A stretch of DNA of 8,792 nucleotides. Origin: Xanthobacteraceae bacterium. Lineage in GTDB: Bacteria > Pseudomonadota > Alphaproteobacteria > Rhizobiales > Xanthobacteraceae. Below, one piece after another: positions 1 to 7,638 of this stretch. The notes beneath the pieces were generated by a model. It was not told where the DNA came from and searched no databases. It saw nothing but the letters and a program-made list of their open reading frames with translations. Where the stretch lies: NCBI GenBank assembly GCA_030036975.1, contig JASHSE010000360.1:1-8792 (forward strand), read 5' to 3'. The position numbers were made by a program, and so were the translations under genes. Position 1 is the stretch's first letter. Each line of letters begins with the position of its first letter.

Positions 1-761
<761 letters not shown>

Positions 762-938
762 GATGCTCCCCCGCCCTGTGTTGCAACCTTCGATCGACGA
801 TATCACGCTGCGGCGAGATTAAAAACGAACGCAGCACCATCGCCGGCCAGGCCGCTATTGGCGGGCGTCGCGCCGCCGACAGGCTCGCCCTGGGCTCCGC
901 AATGAGCTACATTGTCGAGGTGGGACGTTCTGAGCCGA

Positions 939-962
939 CTTGCGTTCAGCAAGATCAAGGAG
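939..962 (+). promoter_or_regulatory. Ribosome binding site of the small Cys-rich gene with a short upstream inverted repeat
   Basis: AAGGAG at 957-962 lies 8 bases before the ATG at 971, a near-ideal Shine-Dalgarno site that fixes the start. Immediately upstream, CTTGC (939-943) and GCAAG (949-953) form a 5-bp inverted repeat with a 5-base loop. The hairpin is small and may be chance. I found no convincing sigma-70 promoter in the divergent gap 762-970. Confidence 0.55.
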
Positions 963-970
963 AAAACCCT

Positions 971-1216
971 ATGAAACAATTTGCTGTCACATTGACGGCG
1001 GTGGCGTTTGTCTGCGGTCTGACGGCGTTGGCTGCCAACGCGCAAACGCTGCAGCCGGCAGCGGGCAGCCTGCATGCGCAGGTGCACAACTTCACGCCGC
1101 TCGTGAAACAAGCCGCCTGCAACGGCCGCCGGGGACCGTTCTGCGGCCCGGGATGGACGCGGCGCTGTGTGCGCGGTCCGTTTGGCCACCTCCACTGCCG
1201 CTGCGTCCCTTGCTGA
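971..1216 (+). CDS. Small secreted six-cysteine peptide, function unknown
   Basis: This gene encodes 81 residues. Residues 1-24 look like a Sec signal peptide: K2, a hydrophobic core from about 5 to 22, and an ANA cleavage site before Q25. The mature peptide would be about 57 residues. Its last 32 hold six cysteines (C50, C58, C66, C76, C78, C81) among Gly, Pro, Arg and aromatic residues, and the protein ends on a Cys. Six even-spaced cysteines suggest up to three disulfides after export to the periplasm or outside. The start is well supported by AAGGAG. It is monocistronic: divergent from the SDR and convergent with the flavin monooxygenase, with a terminator 38 bases after the stop. I recall similar short 'CNG...CGPG...C' secreted proteins of unknown function in Bradyrhizobium, but cannot check. 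A bacteriocin-like, metal-binding or envelope role cannot be told apart. Confidence 0.8.
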   Translation: MKQFAVTLTAVAFVCGLTALAANAQTLQPAAGSLHAQVHNFTPLVKQAACNGRRGPFCGPGWTRRCVRGPFGHLHCRCVPC

Positions 1217-1253
1217 CAAGCGACGCTTTTACGTCTCCATCCACATCGTGCGG

Positions 1254-1281
1254 GGCCGCCTTCGGGCGGCCTCGTCGTTTT
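1254..1281 (+). terminator. Rho-independent terminator after the small Cys-rich gene
   Basis: A perfect 7-bp stem, GGCCGCC (1254-1260) and GGCGGCC (1265-1271), closes a TTCG tetraloop and is followed by a T-rich run ending in TTTT at 1278-1281. The T tract is interrupted (TCGTCGTTTT), so strength is uncertain. It lies between two convergent genes and may limit read-through in both directions, but only the plus strand has a T tract. Confidence 0.72.
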
Positions 1282-1332
1282 CCGGCCAGGCAGGATCGTC
1301 GATCGATGCGCCGCCGCGGCGCGAACCGGAAG

Positions 1333-2379
1333 TCAGCTCGCCAGCGACAGCGGCGATGCGGCGCGCGCCTGCATCGGCGCGATGATCTGCTCGCCGAGCC
1401 GCCGCACGTTTTCCACCGTCGGAATAATCTTGCACAGCACGAGCTCGATGCCGATCGCCTCGAACCGCCGCAATTGGCGCAGCACGCTCTCCGTCGAGCC
1501 AATGCAGCCGAGCTTGGTGGCCGGCAGCATGCGCTGCTCGATCTTGCGGGTGTCGGGGTCCGGATCGTAGGCGAAGATGCGTTCGATTGCGGCGTCGAGC
1601 GCGTCCTGTTCGTCGCGGCCGAGCGCAACGAACGGGTTGAGCGCGTAGCGCACTTTGCGCCCCGCTCGTCCACAGCGGCTTTTCATGTCGGCGACCGCGG
1701 CTTCGAGCTCGCGCAGCGCCTCGTCGACGGTTTGCGCGCCCTTCGGATAATCGATGAACCACCAGTCGCAATGGCCGGCGATGAAATCGCGGCCGCGATC
1801 GCTGCGGCTGACCGAATAGATTTCCGGCGGCGCGGCCGAGGCCGGCTTGAGCAGGAGCTGGCCGCGCTCGACCTGATAGTGTCGGCCGGCGTACGAAAAC
1901 GTTTCGCTGGTCCACAGCCCGCGCAGGATGTCGATGAACTCGACGGTGCGCCGATAGCGTTCCTCGCCTTGCAGCACGGTGCCGCCGAACATGCGGAATT
2001 CCTCGTCGAACCAGCCGTTGACGATGTTGAGCGCCATGCGGCCGCGGCAGATGCGGTCGAGCGACACCGCGAGCTTGGCGACCATCACCGGGTCGAACAG
2101 GCCGGGATGCACCGCCACCAGGGCGCGGATGCGATCGAGCCGCGAGGCGATGGCGCTGGCCAGCACCCAGGCGGCGATGTCGTTGCCGAGATGCCGTTCC
2201 GCGAACAGGCAAAGCTCGAAGCCGGCGCAATCGGCCGCGAGCAGAAGCTCGACGCCGAGATCGAACTGGGCGTCGCGCCGCCCGTCCGGCAACGGGGAGA
2301 GCGCCTCGCTGACGGCTTGGGCGATTTCCGCCGAGCCGACGGTCGCCATCGGTATCGGGGCATAGAGGCCGAATTGCAT
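1333..2379 (-). CDS. LLM-class flavin-dependent monooxygenase (SsuD/SfnG/RutA-like)
   Basis: A 348-residue bacterial-luciferase-like TIM-barrel monooxygenase, expected to use FMNH2 from a partner reductase and O2. The N-terminus MQFGLYAP is the usual first strand. The stretch around 59-63 (FAERH), HPGLFDP (91-97), LDRICRGR (107-114) and NIVNGWFDEEF (118-128) match the SsuD/SfnG/RutA group, as does ERYRRTVEFI (140-149) leading into the helix before LW. Length is typical. The start ATG at 2379 has AAGG about 7 bases upstream. It lies 96 bases downstream of the minus-strand Bug-type binding protein in the same direction, so the two are probably co-transcribed. Known relatives split C-S bonds or open pyrimidine rings, but the sequence does not fix the substrate here. 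No FMN reductase gene is in the window. Confidence 0.9.
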   Translation of the reverse strand: MQFGLYAPIPMATVGSAEIAQAVSEALSPLPDGRRDAQFDLGVELLLAADCAGFELCLFAERHLGNDIAAWVLASAIASRLDRIRALVAVHPGLFDPVMVAKLAVSLDRICRGRMALNIVNGWFDEEFRMFGGTVLQGEERYRRTVEFIDILRGLWTSETFSYAGRHYQVERGQLLLKPASAAPPEIYSVSRSDRGRDFIAGHCDWWFIDYPKGAQTVDEALRELEAAVADMKSRCGRAGRKVRYALNPFVALGRDEQDALDAAIERIFAYDPDPDTRKIEQRMLPATKLGCIGSTESVLRQLRRFEAIGIELVLCKIIPTVENVRRLGEQIIAPMQARAASPLSLAS

Positions 2380-2475
2380 GTGAACCTTACGAGCTGGGGT
2401 CGGTCATCTTAGCGCGTTTTTCCGCGATGTTGAATCGTCATTGCGAGTATTGGATCAAGGTGATCTGATCGAGCA

Positions 2476-3513
2476 TCAGTGGCGGCCGAGCGCCTGTTTG
2501 ACCCGGTCGATCACGGCCTTCGGCGCCCTGGCGCTGTCCTTGAGCAGCGCCGCCACCTCGTTTCCGGTGACCAACGAAATATCGAGCCTGGAGCGCTGGG
2601 CGTCCTGCAAGAACGCCGGATCGCGCAGCGTCGCCGCGAACGCCACGCGCAACGCGGCGGCGCGCGGCGGCGGCAGACCGGGTGGGCCGAGGAACGGCCG
2701 CCCCATGATTTCGCGCGCCAGCAGGAACGCCAGCGCGCGACGATCGACTGGATCGGTGACCAGGTTGCGGATGCTCGGCACGTCCGGCGCATCCGGGATG
2801 GGATCGATTCCGGTGTGAAACAGCAGGTTGACTTTGTTGTCGCGCAGCCAATCGGGATGCGCCGCTTTGATCGCGCTCCACGACCAATAGGCGAGCCCGT
2901 CGAGCTCGCCGCGCTCCATGGCGAGCGCCGCCACGGCAGTGTCGCGGTAGCCCTCGATGATCTTAAAGCGCGTGCCGGCGAGAGCGTTGAACGCGTGCGG
3001 CATGATTTCCGAATCGGCGCCGACACCGGTGCCGGGCACCAGAAGCTCGTGCTTTTTTAAGTCGTCGAAGGTCTTGACCGGCGAGGTGTGCCACGACATT
3101 GCGAGACTCGCGTCGCGGTTCATGCTGCCGAGCCAGGTGAATTGCAGCGGATCGATATCGGCTTCGTTCTCGCCGAGCATCGGCTCGAACGGCAGGCCGC
3201 GGCCGATCGTGCCGATAACGCTGCCGTCCTTGGGCGCGATGCGGTAGAGATATTCCTCGACCTTGAGCCCGCCCGCGCCCGGCATGTTCTGCACGACCAG
3301 AACCGGATTGCCCGGGATGTGATTGCCGAGATGACGCGCCAGAAGCCGCGCGTAAATGTCGTAGGTCGAACCCGCGCCGGTAAACACCAACAGGCTGAGC
3401 TGGCGGCCCTTGTAGAATTGCTCGACATTCTGCGCCCGCGCGCTCACCGCACCGGCGGCAAGCAGCGAAGCGGCGGCGGCCGTCGCGATGACGCTCGTGG
3501 CGAAGCGCGCCAT
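2476..3513 (-). CDS. Bug/TctC-type tripartite tricarboxylate transporter substrate-binding protein
   Basis: A 345-residue exported solute-binding protein. Residues 1-27 form a Sec signal peptide with R3, a long Ala-rich hydrophobic core and ARA before Q28. The mature protein opens with NVEQFYKG and continues with the family pattern: LLVFTGAGSTYDIYARLLA (about 41-59), HLGNHIPGNP (61-70), then VVQNMPGAGGL (73-83) and a YRIAPKDGS segment. It should bind a small carboxylate in the periplasm. The start is supported by GGGAGGA 4-5 bases before the ATG. It is divergent from the second Bug-type gene at 3700, which belongs to a different subgroup. The downstream neighbour is the flavin monooxygenase, so its ligand may be that enzyme's substrate (inference). 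No TctA or TctB membrane partner is present, which is common for this expanded family. Confidence 0.93.
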   Translation of the reverse strand: MARFATSVIATAAAASLLAAGAVSARAQNVEQFYKGRQLSLLVFTGAGSTYDIYARLLARHLGNHIPGNPVLVVQNMPGAGGLKVEEYLYRIAPKDGSVIGTIGRGLPFEPMLGENEADIDPLQFTWLGSMNRDASLAMSWHTSPVKTFDDLKKHELLVPGTGVGADSEIMPHAFNALAGTRFKIIEGYRDTAVAALAMERGELDGLAYWSWSAIKAAHPDWLRDNKVNLLFHTGIDPIPDAPDVPSIRNLVTDPVDRRALAFLLAREIMGRPFLGPPGLPPPRAAALRVAFAATLRDPAFLQDAQRSRLDISLVTGNEVAALLKDSARAPKAVIDRVKQALGRH

Positions 3514-3551
3514 GAAGTCCTCCCGTTCAAGCGCACGATCTCCGGCTCAAA

Positions 3552-3611
3552 CTCATGGCGCTTAAGCCCGTGGCGCTTAAGCTCATGGCGCTTAAGCCCG
3601 TGGCGCAATGG
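3552..3611. repeat. Four tandem 15-bp units in the divergent promoter region
   Basis: Two 15-bp units alternate: CTCATGGCGCTTAAG (3552-3566), CCCGTGGCGCTTAAG (3567-3581), the first again exactly (3582-3596), then CCCGTGGCGCAATGG (3597-3611), degraded at its end. The higher-order period is therefore 30 bp, about three helical turns. The first three junctions create the 8-bp palindrome GCTTAAGC at 3560-3567, 3575-3582 and 3590-3597. The array sits 39 bases upstream of the minus-strand Bug gene and 88 bases upstream of the plus-strand operon. It could be a regulator-binding array or simply a slippage microrepeat. Confidence 0.85.
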
Positions 3612-3699
3612 GCCGAATTGCCGCGACGGCGCGGCTGTTTTGCGTGCGGGACGATGCTAAGCTTGCCGCCGCATTCGATCCAGTCGCGAGGAAAAGCCG

Positions 3700-4677
3700 A
3701 TGATCCGGCTCATCGCATCGCTCGCCTTGGCGCTCGTCGCCTGCTTGCAGCTTGATGGCGCCGCGGCGGCGCAGCCGGCCTATCCGACGCGACCGGTGCG
3801 CCTCATCCTGCCGTACGGCGCGGCGAGCGCCACCGACATTGCCGCGCGCATGTTCGCCGATCGCCTGACCGCGCTATGGGGCAAGCCGGTGGTGGTGGAA
3901 AATCGCCCCGGCGGCGACGGCTTCGTCTCGATGAACGCCTTCATCTCCGCCAATGACGACCATACGCTGTGGATGGGTCCGGCCGCCGCGTTCACCACGC
4001 TGCCTTATATGCACGACGACCTGCCGTTCGACCCGGGACCGAAGATGACGCCGGTGGTCCAGGTCGTCGTGGTCGCGCTGACGGTATCGATGCCGGCTGC
4101 GCTGAAGATCGACAGCGTCGATCAGTTCGTCAAATTGGCACGCGCCGAGCCAGGCAAGCTCAACGCCGCGGCGGCGAACGGGATTTCCGACTTTTTGCTG
4201 TTCGGCTTTTTCAAGAAACTGGGGCTTGAGGTCACCGACGTGCCGTACCGCGACATCATGCAGGCGCCCAACGATCTGGTGGCCGGCCGCATCCAGGTGC
4301 TGTCGACCTCGCTGGCGGTGCCGCAGCCGCTCGCCAATGCCGGCAAGATCAAGCTTTTGGTGGTGACCAGCCGACACCGGGTGCCGAGCCAGCCCAACGT
4401 GCCGACCGCCATCGAAGCCGGCTATCCGGATCTGACCTTCGAAAGCGTCGGCGGCGTGTTCGCGCCGCCCAGCATGCCGGCCGACGTGCGCCAGCACATC
4501 GCCGCGGATTTCCGTAAAGTGGCCGACGCCAATCCGGAGATCGGCAAGAAGCTCGAGCTGACCGGCCAGATCGTGTCGATCCGCGGCCCCGACGAATTCG
4601 GCGCCGCCATAAACGAGCAGCGGGAAAAACTCGTCGATCTCGCCAAGCTGCTCGGCCTCAAAAAATCGACGCAGTAG
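3700..4677 (+). CDS. Bug-family tripartite tricarboxylate transporter substrate-binding protein
   Basis: A 325-residue periplasmic solute-binding protein and first gene of the operon. The signal region is residues 1-24, with AAA before Q25; the mature start QPAYPTRPVRLILPYG is the Bug-family signature, followed by ATDIAARMFADRL, VVVENRPGGDG and, later, VPYRD, PLANAGKIKLL and the VPTAIEAGYP motif. Residues 12-15 (LVAC) also fit a lipobox, so processing to a lipoprotein at C15 is possible. GAGGAAAA lies about 7 bases before the ATG. Bug proteins bind dicarboxylates, aromatic acids or other small acids. The ligase starts 12 bases after this stop, so the ligand is plausibly the aryl acid that the ligase activates (inference). 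No membrane permease genes are in the window. Confidence 0.94.
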   Translation: MIRLIASLALALVACLQLDGAAAAQPAYPTRPVRLILPYGAASATDIAARMFADRLTALWGKPVVVENRPGGDGFVSMNAFISANDDHTLWMGPAAAFTTLPYMHDDLPFDPGPKMTPVVQVVVVALTVSMPAALKIDSVDQFVKLARAEPGKLNAAAANGISDFLLFGFFKKLGLEVTDVPYRDIMQAPNDLVAGRIQVLSTSLAVPQPLANAGKIKLLVVTSRHRVPSQPNVPTAIEAGYPDLTFESVGGVFAPPSMPADVRQHIAADFRKVADANPEIGKKLELTGQIVSIRGPDEFGAAINEQREKLVDLAKLLGLKKSTQ

Positions 4678-4689
4678 GGCGCTGCAATC

Positions 4690-6000
4690 ATGGGCGGTCG
4701 CGACGAACTCGAGCCGATCGAACAGGCAAGCCGCGACGCGCTGGCGGCGCTGCAGTTGCAACGGCTGCAGAAATCGGTTCATGCAGCCTACCAAGGCATT
4801 CCGCACTACAAGAAAAAATTTGCCGCCGCGGGCGTGCACCCGGGCGACCTGAAAAGCTTGTCCGACATCGCCAAGCTCCCGTTCACCACCAAGGAGGATT
4901 TGCGGCAGAATTATCCGTTCGGCATGTTCGCGGTGCCGATGGCCGACATTGTGCGCGTGCACGCGTCGAGCGGCACCACCGGGAGGCCGACCGTGGTCGG
5001 CTATACGCAAAACGACATCGCCGCCTGGGCGCAGCTGATGGCGCGCTCGATCCGCGCCGCCGGCGGCCGCTCCACCGACAAGATCCATAATGCCTACGGC
5101 TACGGCCTGTTCACCGGCGGGCTCGGCGCCCATTACGGCGGCGAGTATTTGGGCGCCACCGTCATTCCGGTCAGCGGCGGCTTCACCGAGCGGCAGGTCC
5201 AGCTCATCGTCGATTTCCGCCCCGACATCATCATGGTGACGCCGTCCTACATGCTCGCCATCGCCGACGAGTTCGAGCGCCAGGGTTTTGTCGCGGCCAA
5301 GGATTGCAGCCTGCGCATCGGCATTTTCGGCGCCGAGCCATGGACCGACAGCATGCGCGACGAGATCGAGCGCCGCATGGGCCTCCAAGCGCTTGATCAT
5401 TACGGCCTGTCCGAGCTGATCGGCCCGGGTGTCGCCCAGGAATGCCCGGACAGCAGAGGCGGGCTGACCTTGTGGGAGGATCACTTCTATCCTGAGATCA
5501 TCGACCCGCAGACCGGCCGCGTTTTGCCGGACGGCGAGCCGGGCGAGCTCGTGCTCACCTCGCTGACCAAGGAGGCGATGCCGGTGGTCCGCTACCGCAC
5601 GCGCGACCTCACCCGGCTGTTGCCGCCGGCGCGCCGGCCGATGCGCCGCATCGAGCGCATCAAGGGCCGCTCCGACGACATGCTGATCATCCGCGGCGTC
5701 AATCTGTTTCCGTCGCAGATCGAGGCGGTGCTCGGCCGCGAGACGGCGCTGGCGCCGCATTATGTTTTGGAAGTGCGGCGGCCGCATGCGCTCGACGAAC
5801 TCGACGTGCTGGTCGAGATGCGGCCGGAGCTGTCCGGCAAGCTCGGCGCCGACGACATCGACGGCTTGGCGCTGCGCGCCCAGCACCTGATCAAATCCTA
5901 TGTCGGGCTCACCGCGACGGTGCGGGTGCTCGAACCCGGCACCATCGAGCGCTCGCAAGGCAAGGCCAAGCGCGTGCTGGATCGGCGACCGAAAGCGTGA
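4690..6000 (+). CDS. Phenylacetate-CoA ligase family protein (PaaK-like)
   Basis: A 436-residue ATP-dependent adenylate-forming ligase that should turn an arylacetate and CoA into arylacetyl-CoA, AMP and PPi. Evidence: the PaaK N-terminal pattern (LQLQRLQKSV, IPHYKKKF, LPFTTKEDLRQNYPFGMFAVP); the phosphate loop HASSGTTGRPTVVGYT (91-106); YGLSELIGPG (238-247); YRTRDLT (302-308) with the ribose-binding Asp; the hinge KGRSDDMLIIRGVNLFPSQ (325-343); and a C-terminal SQGKAKR with probable catalytic K425. Length matches the family. R99 replaces the Lys often seen in the phosphate loop. The ribosome site is weak (GGCG region), so translation may be coupled to the binding protein gene 12 bases upstream. 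No other paa genes (ring epoxidation, beta-oxidation) are nearby. Given the DpgC-like gene that follows, the substrate may be a hydroxylated phenylacetate rather than phenylacetate itself. Confidence 0.94.
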   Translation: MGGRDELEPIEQASRDALAALQLQRLQKSVHAAYQGIPHYKKKFAAAGVHPGDLKSLSDIAKLPFTTKEDLRQNYPFGMFAVPMADIVRVHASSGTTGRPTVVGYTQNDIAAWAQLMARSIRAAGGRSTDKIHNAYGYGLFTGGLGAHYGGEYLGATVIPVSGGFTERQVQLIVDFRPDIIMVTPSYMLAIADEFERQGFVAAKDCSLRIGIFGAEPWTDSMRDEIERRMGLQALDHYGLSELIGPGVAQECPDSRGGLTLWEDHFYPEIIDPQTGRVLPDGEPGELVLTSLTKEAMPVVRYRTRDLTRLLPPARRPMRRIERIKGRSDDMLIIRGVNLFPSQIEAVLGRETALAPHYVLEVRRPHALDELDVLVEMRPELSGKLGADDIDGLALRAQHLIKSYVGLTATVRVLEPGTIERSQGKAKRVLDRRPKA

Positions 6001-7400
6001 ACATGGATCAAGCCGCGACGACGCAAGCATTGCAGAGAGTCGGCCTCGACCAGGGCGCGATCGCGGCATGGTTCGCCGCGCTGCCGCGCGACACGACGGA
6101 CTTCGGCAATGACCGCAACCGCTTCACGCAGTTCTGGCAGCAATGCGCCGCGCTGATCGCGCATTTGCCGCGAAAGCCGCAGCGCAGCGGTGCCGAGGCC
6201 GAAGCGGCGCACACGGTTTTTGCCACCGCGCGCGCAGCGCGCGAGCGCTTCCTCGCCGCGCACACAGGCGCGCTCTACGACGAGCTGACCCAGCGGCGCT
6301 CGCGCTTCCTCCGCGTGGAAGATCTGGTTTTCGCCGCCGCCGCCGCGGTGCCGGGCCTGACGCCGACGGCCGAGCAGATCGCGGCCGAAAGCGAGCTCTT
6401 GCAGCGCGACAAGGACGGCGTCGAAATCGACCAGGGCATTTTTCTCGCCCACGTGCTCGCCGACGAGACATCGGGCCGCCACCTTTGCCACGCCATGCTG
6501 CTGCCGCGCGCCGCGGCGCAGGATCTTTTGCGCGAGATCGACGCCAAAGACCGCGTCGATCTCGGCAAGGTGACGGTGGAACGTCGCGGCAAAGCCGTAT
6601 TCGTCACGGCCGGCAACCCGCGCTTCCTCAATGCCGAGGACAACACCACGCTGGATGCCATGGAGATCGCGGTCGACCTTGCCATCCTCGATCCGGCAAC
6701 CGACGTCGCGGTGCTGCGCGGCGGCGAGGTCGAACATCCGAAATATCGCGGCCGCAGACTGTTCGGCGCCGGCATCAACCTGACGCATCTCTACCGCGGC
6801 CTCATTCCGTTCACCTGGTTTCTGCGGCGCGATCTCGGCTTCGTGCACAAATTTTTTCGCGGCGTGGCGCGGCCCGACGCGATTCCGGACGACGTGCACG
6901 GCACCGGCATCGAAAAGCCGTGGATCGCCGCGCTCGACGGCTTTGCCATCGGCGGCCATTGTCAGATTTTGCTGACGATGGACTACGTGCTGGCGGCAAG
7001 CGACGCGTTCATGACCTTGCCGGCGCGCAAGGAGGGCATCATCCCGGGCGCCGCGAATTTGCGCATGCCGCGCTTTACCGGCGACCGCATCGCCCGCCAG
7101 GCGATCCAATACGAGCGGCGTCTCGAATGCGCCAGCCCGGAGGGCCGGTTGATGTGCGACGAGATCGCCGCTCCAGCCGACATGGACCGCGCGCTCGACG
7201 CCGTCATCGCCCGGCTTACCAGTTCGGGCGCCGTCAGCGCCACGTCGAACCGCCGCGCGCTGCGCATCGGCGAGGAGCCGTTCGACGTTTTCCGCCAATA
7301 TTTTTCGGCTTACGCGCGCGACCAGGCCTATTGCCATTTCAGCCCGGCGCTAATCGCCAACCTCGAACGCGAATGGAACGCGCACAACAGAAAAATTTAA
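5997..7400 (+). CDS. dpgC: DpgC-family (3,5-dihydroxyphenyl)acetyl-CoA 1,2-dioxygenase-like protein
   Basis: A protein of up to 467 residues: an N-terminal helical part (about 1-185) and a crotonase-fold domain (about 190-430). It matches what I know of DpgC: VTVERRG (192-198), NPRFLNAEDNTTL (207-219), LDPATDVAVLRGGEVEHPKY (231-250), FGAGINLTHLYRG (256-268), EKPW (306-309), FAIGGHCQILLTMDYV (316-331), then LPARKEGIIPGAANLR (341-356), SPEGRL, NRRAL and YCHFSPALI near the end. DpgC uses O2 without metal or organic cofactor to convert the arylacetyl-CoA to arylglyoxylate and CoA. The oxyanion hole should be formed near A258-G259 and G320, by analogy with crotonases. The GTG at 5997 overlaps the ligase stop by four bases; the ATG at 6003 is equally plausible. 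Ordinary enoyl-CoA hydratases are about 260 residues and lack the N-terminal part. Substrate identity is inferred, not shown. Confidence 0.87.
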   Translation: MNMDQAATTQALQRVGLDQGAIAAWFAALPRDTTDFGNDRNRFTQFWQQCAALIAHLPRKPQRSGAEAEAAHTVFATARAARERFLAAHTGALYDELTQRRSRFLRVEDLVFAAAAAVPGLTPTAEQIAAESELLQRDKDGVEIDQGIFLAHVLADETSGRHLCHAMLLPRAAAQDLLREIDAKDRVDLGKVTVERRGKAVFVTAGNPRFLNAEDNTTLDAMEIAVDLAILDPATDVAVLRGGEVEHPKYRGRRLFGAGINLTHLYRGLIPFTWFLRRDLGFVHKFFRGVARPDAIPDDVHGTGIEKPWIAALDGFAIGGHCQILLTMDYVLAASDAFMTLPARKEGIIPGAANLRMPRFTGDRIARQAIQYERRLECASPEGRLMCDEIAAPADMDRALDAVIARLTSSGAVSATSNRRALRIGEEPFDVFRQYFSAYARDQAYCHFSPALIANLEREWNAHNRKI

Positions 7401-7601
7401 AGTGTTTTGGCGCCAGAATTCTACCTCAAACAGCCGCCAAGTAACTCCCACCAAGTAACTCCCACCGGGTAAAACGAGCGAGAGAACACACCAGCGAAGA
7501 TGACGAAAGCGGTCGATCGCTACGCTGAGCCGTGTCAGCGAAGTGCCGTCAGCGGACATGCTCTGCCATAAGGCCCCCGATGGTGGGGCGTAGGGGCGAC
7601 T
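7401..7601. other. Non-coding, lower-GC spacer after the operon
   Basis: No gene could be supported here. GC is near 53% over 7441-7500, well below the operon. It holds a tandem 14-bp duplication (listed separately), the palindrome TGGCGCCA just after the operon stop, and no clear terminator. A minus-strand open frame crosses it, but its translation resembles no family I know and it has no ribosome site. It may be a decayed mobile element or a recombination scar. Confidence 0.45.
7437..7464. repeat. Two exact tandem copies of a 14-bp unit
   Basis: CCAAGTAACTCCCA occurs at 7437-7450 and again, directly adjoining, at 7451-7464. The following CCGGGTAA looks like the start of a third, diverged unit. 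It is non-coding, 37 bases after the DpgC-like stop. Origin by replication slippage or at the end of a lost mobile element are both possible. Confidence 0.85.
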
Positions 7602-7638
7602 TTGCTCCCTGGCGCCTTCGAGGATAAAATCCTCCACC
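7602..7638 (+). promoter_or_regulatory. Candidate sigma-70 promoter giving a leaderless GST transcript
   Basis: TTGCTC (7602-7607) and TAAAAT (7625-7630) are separated by exactly 17 bases. The -10 matches TATAAT at five of six positions; the -35 keeps only TTG. Transcription would begin about 7 bases past the -10, at or just before the ATG at 7639, so the message would have almost no leader. The -10 is inside a perfect inverted repeat, GAGGAT-AAA-ATCCTC (7620-7634 approximately), which could also be an operator. The GAGGA there is too far from the ATG (about 14 bases) to be a good ribosome site. Confidence 0.4.

Noticed and set aside
940..2412. 490-residue plus-strand open frame across the small Cys-rich gene and the flavin monooxygenase
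   Set aside because: It overlaps a terminator and runs antisense to the monooxygenase; its composition is typical of a shadow frame.
2453..2465. GATCA-AGG-TGATC inverted repeat just after the minus-strand binding protein gene, as a terminator
   Set aside because: The stem is only 5 bp, is not GC-rich and is not followed by a T run on the minus strand.
3618..3669. A sigma-70 promoter directly upstream of the operon (TTGCCG, TTGCGT and GCTAAG boxes)
   Set aside because: No pair of boxes has a 16-18 base spacing with a reasonable -10, so no promoter can be supported by eye.
3874..6069. 731-residue open frame on the minus strand across the binding protein and ligase genes
   Set aside because: It lies antisense to two genes with clear family motifs. 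Its translation is rich in Arg, His, Asp and Ala with no recognisable domain, as expected for high-GC antisense frames that lack stops.
5898..7337. 479-residue open frame on the minus strand opposite the DpgC-like gene
   Set aside because: Same high-GC antisense effect; no family motif and no ribosome site, while the plus strand encodes a well-matched protein.
5997..7400. Plain enoyl-CoA hydratase/isomerase as the identity of this gene
   Set aside because: Its length is about 200 residues beyond a standard crotonase and it carries several stretches characteristic of DpgC, so the DpgC family is the better call.
6143..7444. 433-residue plus-strand frame inside the DpgC-like gene
   Set aside because: Extremely Arg-rich out-of-frame translation of the real gene; no motif.
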